Positions 1-10,130 of a stretch of DNA of 13,455 nt are shown piece after piece. This DNA comes from Acholeplasmatales bacterium (lineage in GTDB: Bacteria; Bacillota_I; Bacilli_A; Acholeplasmatales; Anaeroplasmataceae). The first letter of the stretch is position 1. Each line of letters opens with the position of its first letter. The stretch spans positions 1-13,455 of the forward strand of contig JAILPD010000030.1 in the NCBI GenBank assembly GCA_024690445.1, written 5' to 3'. The notes under the pieces are model-generated. The model did no database searches. It was not told where the DNA came from and saw only the letters and a list, made by a program, of their open reading frames with translations. A program made the translations under genes and the position numbers.

Positions 1-70
1 TTGCCATTCTTGCGCGGAAACCATGAGTAACTTTTCTTTTTCTTTTATTAGGTTGATAAGTTCTTTTCAT
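1..70 (-). CDS. rpmH: Ribosomal protein bL34, N-terminal part (runs off left edge)
   Basis: The reverse complement from the ATG at 70-68 reads MKRTYQPNKRKRKVTHGFRA, followed by RMA. This is the invariant N-terminus of bL34, a roughly 44-residue basic protein of the 50S subunit. Only the first 23 codons are inside the window; the C-terminus and stop lie to the left. A strong Shine-Dalgarno GGAGGG sits about 8 nt before the ATG. The gene is too short and too truncated to be found by a simple ORF scan. In many Gram-positive and other bacteria rpmH (then rnpA) diverges from dnaA across oriC, and that is the arrangement here. Identification is by direct motif recognition and is nearly certain. Confidence 0.96.
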   Translation of the reverse strand, partial: MKRTYQPNKRKRKVTHGFRARMA

Positions 71-109
71 ATCAATTACCCTCCATTCTTTAAGAAACCA
101 TGCTCATTT

Positions 110-138
110 ATTCTATCAAAAAGGATTTTTATTGTCAA
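110..138 (-). promoter_or_regulatory. rpmH promoter (sigma-A type)
   Basis: On the minus strand a perfect -35 TTGACA (138-133) is followed after 17 bp by a -10 TAGAAT (115-110) preceded by a TGn extension (118-116). The predicted transcript would start near 103, about 33 nt upstream of the rpmH ATG. This is the best consensus promoter in the window, as expected for a ribosomal protein gene. Confidence 0.85.
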
Positions 139-301
139 CAATGAATTCATTCATTAATATAGGCATAATATTTAATAGGTATTTTAACCAAAAAAAGTTC
201 AAAACTATTTGTTAAATTCCAAATATATTTCATTGTGTAAAATTCAACTAATTATGCTAAAATGATTAAAAATTAGACAATTAAGCCAAAATTTTGCAAA
301 A

Positions 302-310
302 TGTGGATAA
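302..310 (-). promoter_or_regulatory. DnaA box, perfect
   Basis: TGTGGATAA, the reverse complement of TTATCCACA. It is the leftmost perfect box and abuts a 12-bp palindrome ATTTTGCAAAAT (291-302). A one-mismatch box TTTTCCACA lies in opposite orientation at 331-339. Confidence 0.8.
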
Positions 311-569
311 CTATGAAAACATCTTTCAGGTTTTCCACATTTTTATGATTTTTTTCTTGACAAATTTTATTCTAATTTTCAAGTGTTTTTTTATGTTTTT
401 TCGAAAAATATTTTTATGAAAGAAAAAGAAAGTTTATGAAAGTGATTTTCATTCTTATTTACTGTATTAATTATTCAAACACATAAGCTATATTTTTTAA
501 AATTTTTACAAATTATGGCTTAGGTAAGCCAAAAATGTTGTCTTTCATAGTGTTTTCATAAATTTTAAT

Positions 570-578
570 TGTGAATAA
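570..578 (-). promoter_or_regulatory. DnaA box (TTATTCACA form)
   Basis: TGTGAATAA reads TTATTCACA on the minus strand and fits the TTATNCACA consensus. It lies 35 bp upstream of the perfect box at 613-621, in the same orientation. Confidence 0.65.
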
Positions 579-612
579 TTTTAGTATATTTAGAGGAAAA
601 AAATTATACTGT

Positions 613-621
613 TGTGGATAA
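613..621 (-). promoter_or_regulatory. DnaA box, perfect
   Basis: TGTGGATAA, the reverse complement of TTATCCACA. It faces the plus-strand boxes at 701 and 744, so the cluster contains boxes in both orientations. Confidence 0.8.
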
Positions 622-693
622 CTTATTAACACAATTTTTAACATGTGAAAATGTGCCTAAGTAAAAAAAATAGCGTAATTAGGTAATTTTATA

Positions 694-715
694 AAAAAAG
701 TTATCCACATTTTTT
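694..715 (+). repeat. 22-bp direct repeat, copy 1, centred on a DnaA box
   Basis: Copy 1 of a perfect 22-bp direct repeat: six A, then GTTATCCACA, then six T. The DnaA box is 701-709. The second copy is at 737-758, exactly 43 bp downstream, about four helical turns. That places both boxes on the same face of the DNA. Confidence 0.85.
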
Positions 716-736
716 CATAATTATTAACCAATTTTC

Positions 737-758
737 AAAAAAGTTATCCACATTTTTT
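737..758 (+). repeat. 22-bp direct repeat, copy 2, centred on a DnaA box
   Basis: Copy 2 of the repeat at 694-715, with its DnaA box at 744-752. It ends 15 bp before the -35 of the dnaA promoter, so DnaA bound here could touch RNA polymerase. This fits the common autoregulation of dnaA. Confidence 0.85.
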
Positions 759-773
759 GTTGAAAAGTTTTTA

Positions 774-802
774 TTGAAAAGCACTTTTTACTAATGTATG
801 AT
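774..802 (+). promoter_or_regulatory. dnaA promoter (sigma-A type)
   Basis: A -35 TTGAAA (774-779, one mismatch) and a -10 TATGAT (797-802, one mismatch) are separated by 17 bp. Transcription would start near 808-811, giving a leader of about 23 nt that just contains the dnaA ribosome-binding site. A second TTGAAAAG copy at 760-767 duplicates the -35 word. Confidence 0.75.
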
Positions 803-832
803 AATTGCTGAAAAGACAAGGTGGTTATAAAT

Positions 833-2152
833 ATGATTAACGGACAGGAAGTATGGAACACTGTCAGAGAAAAGCTCAAGAAAAAGCTAGCACCACATAC
901 CTTTGATCAATCTTTTAAGGATTTAGAAGAGATTGCTTATGAGGAAAATGGTGTAATTTTTATTGTAGTTGGCAGTATTTTCACACGTAACAATATTAAT
1001 AAATTACATATTAAAAATATTGAATCTATCCTAGAAGAATGTAAATTTGAAAAGAAATATAAGATTAGATTTATTACGGAAGAAGAGAAGAAATCAAAGG
1101 AAATTAAGCCTAGACCAGCTATTACTGTATTAAATAATAACAATTTGAACTTAAATTACACATTTGAGTCATTTGTTACTGGTGAATCAAACAGAAATGC
1201 CTTCTTAACAGCTAGTAAGGTTGCTGAATCTCCAGGTGTATTCGTAAATCCATTATATATTTTTGGTGGAGTTGGCTTAGGTAAAACACATTTGATGCAG
1301 GCTATTGGTAATTATATTTCTGATATGAACGCAAATAATAAGATTGTTTACGTACAAGCTATGGACTTTTTAAAGGATTATACACAAGGTTTACAATCAG
1401 GAATGTCTATTTTTAATGAAAAATATGATGGAACTGATTTATTATTAATGGATGATATCCAAATGTTAACTGATAAAAAGGCTACTCAACAACAATTTTT
1501 TAATGTATTCCAAAATATGATTGATAGAAGTAAACAAATTGTTATTACATCAGACTGTCCTCCTAATAAATTAAATGGATTTATGGACAGACTTACATCT
1601 AGATTCCAAATGGGTATTCAGGTAAACATCAATCAACCAGATTTTCCTCAAAGATTAAGTATTTTAAAGAGAAAAGTAGCTGAATTAACTCAAAAAGAGA
1701 TTCCAGAAGATGTTTTATCTTATATTGCAGAGATTTTTACTGACAATGTACGAGAACTAGAAGGTGCTTTAAATAGAGTTAATGTATATTCTGATTTAAT
1801 GGGTCAACCTATTACATTAGAATTTGCAAAAGAAGCTTTAGATGTATTGGTTAAAGCTAGAACTACTCATGAAAATACTTATGAATCATGTATTTCTGTT
1901 GTTGCAAATTTCTATAATATTAATTCAATTGATATTTTAGGTGCTGGTAGATCAGCTAAAATAGTATTACCTAGACATATTGTTATGTATATTTTAAAAA
2001 ATAAATACAATCTAACATATCAAAAAATTGGTTCTATTTTAAACGGAAAAGATCATACAACTGTAATGAATGGCTGTATGAGAATTGAAAATGATATTAA
2101 AACTAATGAAGAATTAAAAATGGCTGTAGAAAGTATAATGAAAAAACTATAA
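833..2152 (+). CDS. dnaA: Chromosomal replication initiator protein DnaA
   Basis: DnaA is the AAA+ ATPase that binds DnaA boxes at oriC, oligomerises with ATP, melts the origin and recruits the helicase. The 439-residue product has all four domains. Residues 1-80 or so are domain I (VWNTVREKLKKKLAPHTFDQ), followed by a short charged linker. The ATPase has Walker A GGVGLGKT (145-152), Walker B ending in DD (207-208), and LTSRFQMG with the arginine-finger region. Domain IV carries the box-binding signature DHTT (407-410). I place the start at ATG 833 rather than at an in-frame GTG at 821. AAGGTGG (818-824) is a Shine-Dalgarno 8 nt before the ATG, and the GTG lies inside it. The gene has its own promoter (774-802) with DnaA boxes directly upstream, and its own terminator, so it appears monocistronic and probably self-regulated. 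Length is normal for the family. Confidence 0.98.
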   Translation: MINGQEVWNTVREKLKKKLAPHTFDQSFKDLEEIAYEENGVIFIVVGSIFTRNNINKLHIKNIESILEECKFEKKYKIRFITEEEKKSKEIKPRPAITVLNNNNLNLNYTFESFVTGESNRNAFLTASKVAESPGVFVNPLYIFGGVGLGKTHLMQAIGNYISDMNANNKIVYVQAMDFLKDYTQGLQSGMSIFNEKYDGTDLLLMDDIQMLTDKKATQQQFFNVFQNMIDRSKQIVITSDCPPNKLNGFMDRLTSRFQMGIQVNINQPDFPQRLSILKRKVAELTQKEIPEDVLSYIAEIFTDNVRELEGALNRVNVYSDLMGQPITLEFAKEALDVLVKARTTHENTYESCISVVANFYNINSIDILGAGRSAKIVLPRHIVMYILKNKYNLTYQKIGSILNGKDHTTVMNGCMRIENDIKTNEELKMAVESIMKKL

Positions 2153-2158
2153 AAAATG

Positions 2159-2192
2159 AACTTAAAGACCTAAAAAATCTTTAAGTTTTTTT
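2159..2192 (+). terminator. Rho-independent terminator of dnaA
   Basis: A perfect 10-bp stem AACTTAAAGA (2159-2168) / TCTTTAAGTT (2178-2187) closes a 9-nt loop and runs into seven T (2186-2192), seven bases after the dnaA stop. The stem is AT-rich but uninterrupted. It separates dnaA from dnaN transcription. Confidence 0.75.
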
Positions 2193-2277
2193 ACTTCTAA
2201 AGGATGATATATAAATAATTAAGATTTTATAATTATTTAATGTAATTAAATTAATGTGGATTTTTGTGAAATAATAG

Positions 2278-2306
2278 TTCATTTTCCACAATAAATATGA
2301 TATAAT
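2278..2306 (+). promoter_or_regulatory. dnaN promoter, overlapped by a DnaA box
   Basis: An extended -10 TGATATAAT (2298-2306) is clear. A weak -35 TTCATT (2278-2283) sits 17 bp upstream. A near-consensus DnaA box TTTTCCACA (2282-2290) covers the -35 edge and spacer. A perfect box (2337-2345) lies just downstream of the expected start near 2313. The upstream dnaA terminator means dnaN needs this promoter. Confidence 0.65.
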
Positions 2307-2380
2307 AAATTGTGTATTTTAAACGGTTTTTATTAGTTATCCACAAATCCACCGTGGCTAATTATTAAAATAATAAAAAT
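2282..2380. other. Second origin segment in the dnaA-dnaN gap, candidate unwinding element
   Basis: The dnaA-dnaN gap holds a near box TTTTCCACA (2282-2290), a perfect TTATCCACA (2337-2345), and an adjoining degenerate box AAATCCACC (2345-2353). A GC-rich patch CCACCGTGG (2349-2357), itself a small palindrome, follows. Next comes an uninterrupted AT tract from 2359 to about 2394, containing TAA triplets at 2359, 2371 and 2374. In B. subtilis the unwinding segment in this same gap has paired DnaA boxes, a GC cluster, DnaA-trio repeats and then AT-rich DNA in this order. The match is by layout; the trios here are imperfect, so the unwinding role is inference. Confidence 0.6.
2337..2345 (+). promoter_or_regulatory. 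DnaA box, perfect, in the dnaA-dnaN gap
   Basis: TTATCCACA, 65 bp before the dnaN ATG and within the predicted dnaN leader. Together with the upstream cluster it makes the origin bipartite around dnaA, as in B. subtilis. Confidence 0.8.
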
Positions 2381-2409
2381 TCATTAATATATCTTTTTAG
2401 GAGGACTTT

Positions 2410-3549
2410 ATGAATATTACAATTGATAGAGAAGTTTTACTTGAAAATTTAAATATCATTTCAAGAGGCTTACCATCTAAATCACCAATGCCTATTTTAA
2501 CAGGTATTAAATTTTATGTAACAGAAAATGATTTATTTATGACATCTTCAAATACTGATATTTCAGTAGAGGTAACAATCACTGATTCATCTTTACAAAT
2601 TACAGAAGCTGGATCAACTGTTGTTCCTGGTAGATTATTTATAGATATCATTAGAAAGATTAATTCTAAAAAGGTTAATTTATTTTTATCAGATGATAAG
2701 ATTTTAATTGTTAAGGCTGATAGAGGTGAATATAAGCTTCATATCATGGATCCATTAAATTATCCAAAGATTGATTTTGTTCCTCTTGAAAATCCATTGA
2801 CATTACATTCTGATGTATTAAAGTCTTTAATTAAAGAAACTGTATTCGCTACAGCACAAACAGAAAAGAAGCCAATTTTAGCTGGTGTAAATTTTGTTAA
2901 TAATAATAATGAATTAATTGTAACAGCTACAGATTCATTCCGTTTATCTCAAAAAATTACAAATATTAGAGAATATAAAGATTTCAATATTACAATTCCT
3001 AATAAATCTTTAGATGAATTATTAAAAGCTTTAGATGTTTATGATGGAGATGTAAATTTATATTTCACTCAAAATAGATTATTAGCACAATATAGAAATG
3101 TATGTTTCCAAACAAGATTATTAGATGGTTCTTATCCAGATACTTCTAAATTAATTCCAAATACATTCCCTATCATTGTTAAATTCAATAAAGATGAATT
3201 AGTAGAAGCAGTTGAAAGAGTATCTTTATTATCACCTCGTGATAAAGAAAGAGATAAAGAAATTGCTTATTCAATTATTAAATTATCAATTAGAAAAGAT
3301 AGAACAATTGAAATTTCAACTAATAATACAGTATATGGTGATGCTAGAGAAGAAGTTATTCCTACATTTGTAGATGCTTCTAATCCAATCACTATTGGTT
3401 TTTCATCTAGATATTTACTAGAGGCATTAAAGAGCTTCATGTCTACTGAAATTTCATTAAATTTAACTGGTGAAATTAGACCATTCGTAATTCGTGGTGA
3501 AAAGGATGTTAATTTAACACAATTAATCTTACCAGTTAGAATGGATTAA
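2410..3549 (+). CDS. dnaN: DNA polymerase III beta sliding clamp
   Basis: DnaN forms the ring-shaped homodimer that tethers DNA polymerase III to DNA. It also recruits other replication and repair proteins through its hydrophobic cleft. The 379-residue product begins MNITIDREVLLENLNIISRG and contains the conserved SPMPILTGIKF and TATDSFRLS segments. It ends with LTQLILPVRMD, matching the family's C-terminal L-x-P-(V/M)-R region that lines the binding cleft. Length matches the usual 365-380 residues of three clamp domains. The start has a strong AGGAGG (2399-2404) 5 nt upstream. It lies between dnaA and yaaA in the usual order but has its own promoter and a strong terminator, so it is probably transcribed alone. 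Confidence 0.98.
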   Translation: MNITIDREVLLENLNIISRGLPSKSPMPILTGIKFYVTENDLFMTSSNTDISVEVTITDSSLQITEAGSTVVPGRLFIDIIRKINSKKVNLFLSDDKILIVKADRGEYKLHIMDPLNYPKIDFVPLENPLTLHSDVLKSLIKETVFATAQTEKKPILAGVNFVNNNNELIVTATDSFRLSQKITNIREYKDFNITIPNKSLDELLKALDVYDGDVNLYFTQNRLLAQYRNVCFQTRLLDGSYPDTSKLIPNTFPIIVKFNKDELVEAVERVSLLSPRDKERDKEIAYSIIKLSIRKDRTIEISTNNTVYGDAREEVIPTFVDASNPITIGFSSRYLLEALKSFMSTEISLNLTGEIRPFVIRGEKDVNLTQLILPVRMD

Positions 3550-3559
3550 TAAAAAAAAT

Positions 3560-3589
3560 AAAGCTTATCAGAAATGGTAAGCTTTTTTT
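3560..3589 (+). terminator. Rho-independent terminator of dnaN
   Basis: Stem AAAGCTTATC (3560-3569) / GGTAAGCTTT (3576-3585), ten pairs including one T-G wobble, with a 6-nt AGAAAT loop. It is followed by a T run (3583-3589) and preceded by an A run. It starts 11 nt after the dnaN stop. Confidence 0.85.
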
Positions 3590-3712
3590 GTTGTCTAAAT
3601 ATCTATTAAAAATTAATTTAACGCCTTAATTTTATGGTTTTAATGAGAGTATGTATATTTATTCATATATGCAAAAAAACTAAAAAAAAGGCTAAAAATC
3701 GGGTGTAATTAT

Positions 3713-3740
3713 TTGATTTTTTGCTTCTATATGATATAAT
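3713..3740 (+). promoter_or_regulatory. Promoter of the yaaA-recF-gyrB-gyrA operon
   Basis: A -35 TTGATT (3713-3718, four of six matches) is followed by 16 bp and an extended -10 TGATATAAT (3732-3740). The start would fall near 3747, about 15 nt before the yaaA ATG; AAAGGGG (3748-3754) is the ribosome-binding site. The rest of the 3590-3712 gap shows only A/T-rich DNA with no ORF or clear motif. Confidence 0.7.
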
Positions 3741-3748
3741 CATATAGA
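3726..3748. repeat. Perfect 23-bp inverted repeat over the operon -10
   Basis: Arms TCTATATGA (3726-3734) and TCATATAGA (3740-3748) are perfect reverse complements around a 5-bp TATAA spacer. The -10 hexamer lies in the centre, and the repeat ends at or near the predicted transcription start. It would therefore act as DNA (an operator) rather than as a leader RNA hairpin. Chance occurrence in such AT-rich DNA cannot be excluded. Confidence 0.55.
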
Positions 3749-3761
3749 AAGGGGTTTTTTT

Positions 3762-3967
3762 ATGAAGCCATTAAAAATAACTACACCTTACATAACATTA
3801 CAACAGCTTTTAAAGATTGAAAATATTATTTCATCTGGTGGAGAAGCTAAATTCTATTTATCATCAAATACTGTATTAGTGAACGGTGAGGAAGAAAATA
3901 GAAGGGGAAGAAAATTATATCCAAAGGATGTTATTAAGGTAGAAAATCAAGAATTTATAATTGAATA

Positions 3968-3968
<1 letters not shown>
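3762..3968 (+). CDS. yaaA: S4-domain RNA-binding protein YaaA (RlbA family)
   Basis: This 68-residue protein is nearly all one S4-like RNA-binding fold. It carries the family signature ITLQQLLKIENIISSGGEAK, then VLVNGEEENRRGRKLYPKDVI, then an acidic end. The B. subtilis counterpart YaaA (RlbA), about 71 residues, lies at the same place between dnaN and recF. It has been linked to ribosome or 50S assembly; the precise function is not settled. The start has AAAGGGG 7 nt upstream. Its stop overlaps the recF start by one base (TAATG), pointing to translational coupling. It is the first gene of the operon that continues into recF and gyrBA. Confidence 0.93.
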
Positions 3969-7053
<3,085 letters not shown>

Positions 7054-7067
7054 GAGATTGTATTGAT

Positions 7068-9644
7068 ATGGCTATAAATGAAAAGGATTTAGAGTTTGAA
7101 AAAGCTTTAGAAGAAAGAAAAGAAGATTCAGTTGAACAATTAGATGTCAATCATAAGATGAAAACTGCATTCTTAAATTATGCAATGTCAGTTATCATCG
7201 CAAGAGCATTACCAGATGCTAGAGATGGTTTAAAGCCAGTTCAAAGAAGAATTCTTTATGGTATGAACGAGCTTAAGATTTTCTCTAATGTTCAACATAA
7301 GAAATCAGCTCGTATCGTCGGTGACGTAATGGGTAAGTATCACCCACATGGTGACTCATCTATTTATGAAGCTATGGTACGTATGGCTCAAGATTTCTCA
7401 TATAGATATCCACTTGTTGATGGACATGGTAACTTTGGTAATATCGATGGTGATGGTGCCGCAGCAATGCGTTATACAGAGGCAAGATTATCAAAGATTG
7501 CTATGGAAATGCTAAGAGATATTGAAAAGGATACTGTTGATTTTGTTGAAAACTACGACGCAACAGAAATCGAACCAAATCTTTTACCATCAAGAATTCC
7601 AAACCTATTAGTAAATGGTACTACAGGTATCGCTGTAGGTATGGCAACAAATATTCCTCCACATAATTTAGGAGAAGTAATTGATGGATGTATTGCATTA
7701 ATTAGAAATCCAGAATTAACTAGTGAAGAATTAATGGAATATGTTAAGGGACCAGATTTCCCTACAGGTGGTTTAATTTTAGGTAAGGAAGGATTAATCT
7801 CAGCTTATACAACAGGTAATGGTACTATCACAATGAGAAGTAAAGCTCATATTGATAGATTTGATAATGGTAAGGCTGAAATTGTCGTTACTGAAATACC
7901 TTATGGTATTAATAAAAATAGAATCGTTCAAAGAATTGCGGAAGTAGCAAAGGATAAGATTATTGATGGTATTATTGATTTACGTGATGAATCTAACATG
8001 GATTATGGTGTAAAGATTGTTATCGAATTAAGAAGAGATGTAAATCCAGATGTAGTATTAAATATGCTATATAAGTACACTCCACTTCAAACAAGCTATG
8101 GTATGAACATGGTTTGTCTTGTTGATAACAAGCCTATTGCTATTACATTACATGATGCCTTAGATGTTTATTTAAAGCATCAAATTAACGTAATTACTAG
8201 AAGAACTGAATTTGATTTAAAGAAGGCTTTAGATAGAATCCATATTTTAGAGGGCTTATTAATTGCTCAGGATAATATCGATGAGGTTGTTCATATCATT
8301 AGAAATACAAAGGATGGAACAGAAAAGGAAAAGCTAATGGTTAGATTTAGCTTAGATGATGTTCAAGCCCAAGCTATTTTGGATATGAGATTACAACGTA
8401 TTTCTGGTCTAAACTATCAAAAACTTGTTGAAGAAAGAGACAATTTATTAAAGGATGTAGATTATTATAATTCAATCCTTGGTTCACAAGATAAGAAGAA
8501 TGAATTATTAATTTCTGAAATGGAAGAAATCAAGAATAAATATAACGATAAGCGTAAGAGTGAGCTTGCATTAGATGTTAACTTAAATATCACTAATGAA
8601 GATTTAATTGAAAAGGAAAATGTAATTATCACTGTAACAAAGCTTGGTTATGTTAAGCGTATGAAACAATCTGAATACCGTGCTCAAAACCGTGGTGGTG
8701 TTGGTGTTTCTGGTATGAAGACTCATAAGGATGATGATATTGATTTTGCTATTCCAGTATTTACACATGACCAACTATTATTCTTTACAAATAAGGGACG
8801 TGTATATATTTCAAAGGGATATAATATTCCAGAAGGAAATAGATTATCTAAGGGTATTCCATTAATCAATATTATTCCATTCCAACCAGGTGAAAAGCTT
8901 CAAGCTTTAACTACAATTCCTCATTTTAAGACAGAAGAGGAATATGAAAATAAATTCTTATTCTTCGTTACTAGAAATGGTACAGTTAAGCGTACTAGCC
9001 TAGCTCAATTTAAGAATATTAGATCATCTGGTATCATCGCTATTACATTAGATGAGGATGATGAATTATATCGTGTTGAATTAACTGATGGTAATAGAGA
9101 AATTGTTCTTGCATCATCTAATGGTAAAGCAATTCACTTCAATGAAAATGACGTACGTGCAATTGGTAGAAATGGTGCCGGTGTTCGTGGTATGTTAATT
9201 GGTGAAAAGGATAAGATTATCGGTGTTGCGATTGTAACAGAGGAAAAGCCATATGTATTAGTATTATCATCTAATGGATTTGGTAAGAAAACTGATGTTA
9301 ATGAATATCGTCTACAAGGTAGAGGTGGTTCTGGTGTTAAAGCTATGAACACAACTGCTAAGACTGGTAATTTAGTTGCTTTAGATGCAGTATCAGATAA
9401 TGATGATATCTTAATTACAACAAGACAAGGTATTGTTATTAGAACTCATGTTGATGGTATTTCTCAAACATCACGTGCTACACAAGGTGTTAAGATTATC
9501 ACATTAAAGGATAATACAGAAATTGCATCAATCGCTGTAGTTGATAAAGAAGACGATGAAGAAGAACTAAAATTAGAAGAATCTAATGAAAATACTGTAT
9601 CAAATCCTGAAGCACAAGAAGAGAATAATTCTACACAAGAATAA
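7068..9644 (+). CDS. gyrA: DNA gyrase subunit A
   Basis: GyrA carries the DNA-cleaving tyrosine and the DNA-wrapping domain of gyrase. The 858-residue product has catalytic Tyr136 ([11 protein letters not shown]), equivalent to E. coli Tyr122. The preceding quinolone-determining region [24 protein letters not shown] has Ser97 and Glu101 at the E. coli Ser83 and Asp87 positions; Ser plus an acidic residue is the unmutated pattern. The C-terminal beta-pinwheel contains a gyrase box QNRGGVG (540-546) and a later QGRGGSG repeat, which identifies GyrA rather than ParC. The protein ends in a strongly acidic tail of about 30 residues (DKEDDEEE onward), a known modulator of wrapping in some GyrAs. 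It starts 14 nt after gyrB; AGGAG (7052-7056) overlaps the gyrB stop and lies 11 nt before the ATG. It is the last gene of the operon. Confidence 0.98.
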   Translation: MAINEKDLEFEKALEERKEDSVEQLDVNHKMKTAFLNYAMSVIIARALPDARDGLKPVQRRILYGMNELKIFSNVQHKKSARIVGDVMGKYHPHGDSSIYEAMVRMAQDFSYRYPLVDGHGNFGNIDGDGAAAMRYTEARLSKIAMEMLRDIEKDTVDFVENYDATEIEPNLLPSRIPNLLVNGTTGIAVGMATNIPPHNLGEVIDGCIALIRNPELTSEELMEYVKGPDFPTGGLILGKEGLISAYTTGNGTITMRSKAHIDRFDNGKAEIVVTEIPYGINKNRIVQRIAEVAKDKIIDGIIDLRDESNMDYGVKIVIELRRDVNPDVVLNMLYKYTPLQTSYGMNMVCLVDNKPIAITLHDALDVYLKHQINVITRRTEFDLKKALDRIHILEGLLIAQDNIDEVVHIIRNTKDGTEKEKLMVRFSLDDVQAQAILDMRLQRISGLNYQKLVEERDNLLKDVDYYNSILGSQDKKNELLISEMEEIKNKYNDKRKSELALDVNLNITNEDLIEKENVIITVTKLGYVKRMKQSEYRAQNRGGVGVSGMKTHKDDDIDFAIPVFTHDQLLFFTNKGRVYISKGYNIPEGNRLSKGIPLINIIPFQPGEKLQALTTIPHFKTEEEYENKFLFFVTRNGTVKRTSLAQFKNIRSSGIIAITLDEDDELYRVELTDGNREIVLASSNGKAIHFNENDVRAIGRNGAGVRGMLIGEKDKIIGVAIVTEEKPYVLVLSSNGFGKKTDVNEYRLQGRGGSGVKAMNTTAKTGNLVALDAVSDNDDILITTRQGIVIRTHVDGISQTSRATQGVKIITLKDNTEIASIAVVDKEDDEEELKLEESNENTVSNPEAQEENNSTQE

Positions 9645-9651
9645 AAGAATT

Positions 9652-9674
9652 GACCTACGGTTGTAGGTCTTTTT
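9652..9674 (+). terminator. Rho-independent terminator after gyrA
   Basis: Perfect 7-bp stem GACCTAC (9652-9658) / GTAGGTC (9663-9669) with a GGTT loop, followed by five T. It begins 8 nt after the gyrA stop and closes the yaaA-recF-gyrB-gyrA operon. Confidence 0.85.
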
Positions 9675-9688
9675 CTATACTAGGGGTC

Positions 9689-9717
9689 TTTATTAATTTA
9701 AAAAATTAATATATAAT
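9689..9717 (+). promoter_or_regulatory. Possible promoter of the zinc-ribbon gene
   Basis: A perfect -10 TATAAT (9712-9717) is placed sensibly before the ribosome-binding site. The -35 at 17 bp is poor (TTTATT, 9689-9694). A 7-bp inverted repeat ATTAATT / AATTAAT (9692-9710) adjoins the -10. The region is so AT-rich that this remains tentative. Confidence 0.4.
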
Positions 9718-9746
9718 TATTACATAATAATTTTTGGAGGCGTAAT

Positions 9747-10124
9747 ATGAAATTCTGTACAGGCTGTGGTGGACAAAATAGCGATGACGCAAAATTCTGT
9801 GAATATTGTGGTAAGCAATTTGTGTCTGTTGAACAAAATCAAAATACAAATAATACTAATACAAGTAATGTAAATTATAATGGTACTAATTTAAATGAAG
9901 AACCAAGATATCAAACTCAAGAAAGTGCCGCACTTGGTATATGCGCATTAATCTTTTCATTATTAGGTGGTTGGTTAGGCTTATTACTTGCGATTATTTG
10001 TCTTGCAACAAAGAGAGATAGTACAAATAGAACATATGGTATGATAGCTTTAGGTATTTCTATATTCTGGATAGTACTAGAAATAATCTTTTATTCAACT
10101 GGAATTTGGACATTTGGGTTTTAA
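9747..10124 (+). CDS. Zinc-ribbon membrane protein (DUF4190-like)
   Basis: This 125-residue protein starts with a small zinc ribbon. MKFCTGCG (Cys4, Cys7) and FCEYCG (Cys18, Cys21) form two CxxC knuckles that should bind one zinc. Residues 29-58 are a hydrophilic Asn/Thr/Gln-rich linker. Two hydrophobic segments follow (about 61-88 and 97-117), separated by the charged KRDSTNR turn. The second part resembles the DUF4190 two-helix domain that often follows such zinc ribbons in low-GC Gram-positives. It is probably a small inner-membrane protein with a cytoplasmic zinc ribbon. No enzymatic motif is visible and its function is unknown. A strong TGGAGG lies 6 nt before the ATG, and a hairpin directly follows the gene. 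Confidence 0.85.
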   Translation: MKFCTGCGGQNSDDAKFCEYCGKQFVSVEQNQNTNNTNTSNVNYNGTNLNEEPRYQTQESAALGICALIFSLLGGWLGLLLAIICLATKRDSTNRTYGMIALGISIFWIVLEIIFYSTGIWTFGF

Positions 10125-10130
10125 AAAATA

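Larger units (their letters stand above)
71..832. other. oriC: Replication origin region oriC (upstream, dnaA-proximal part)
   Basis: This roughly 760-bp gap between divergent rpmH and dnaA has no plausible ORF and is extremely AT-rich. I read these DnaA boxes (consensus TTATNCACA). Minus strand: TGTGGATAA at 302-310, TGTGAATAA at 570-578 and TGTGGATAA at 613-621. Plus strand: TTATCCACA at 701-709 and 744-752, and a one-mismatch TTTTCCACA at 331-339. Box density plus position next to dnaA identifies the origin, as in Bacillus-type chromosomes. The dnaA end also holds the dnaA promoter and a 22-bp direct repeat; the rpmH end holds the rpmH promoter. The middle (about 340-570) has no full box but carries repeated TATGAAA words and a small inverted repeat at 516-531. 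Which segment melts cannot be decided from sequence; the dnaA-dnaN gap is a second candidate. Confidence 0.9.

Noticed and set aside
287..302. Overlapping palindromes CAAAATTTTG and ATTTTGCAAAAT beside a DnaA box
   Set aside because: Short AT palindromes are expected by chance at this base composition.
821..835. GTG at 821 as the dnaA start
   Set aside because: It lies within the AAGGTGG Shine-Dalgarno serving ATG 833, and DnaA proteins begin close to the conserved VWNTVREKL segment.
937..1143. Minus-strand ORF within dnaA
   Set aside because: Antisense shadow of the DnaA reading frame, with no ribosome-binding site and a low-complexity hydrophobic product.
3671..3724. GCAAAAAA / TTTTTTGC pairing across 38 nt upstream of yaaA
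   Set aside because: The arms are almost pure A/T, and the loop is long and unstructured, so no riboswitch or terminator is supported.
7341..7375. Quinolone-resistance substitutions in GyrA
   Set aside because: The key positions hold Ser97 and Glu101, the ordinary unmutated pattern.
9134..9352. Minus-strand ORF within gyrA
   Set aside because: Antisense shadow of the GyrA C-terminal domain.
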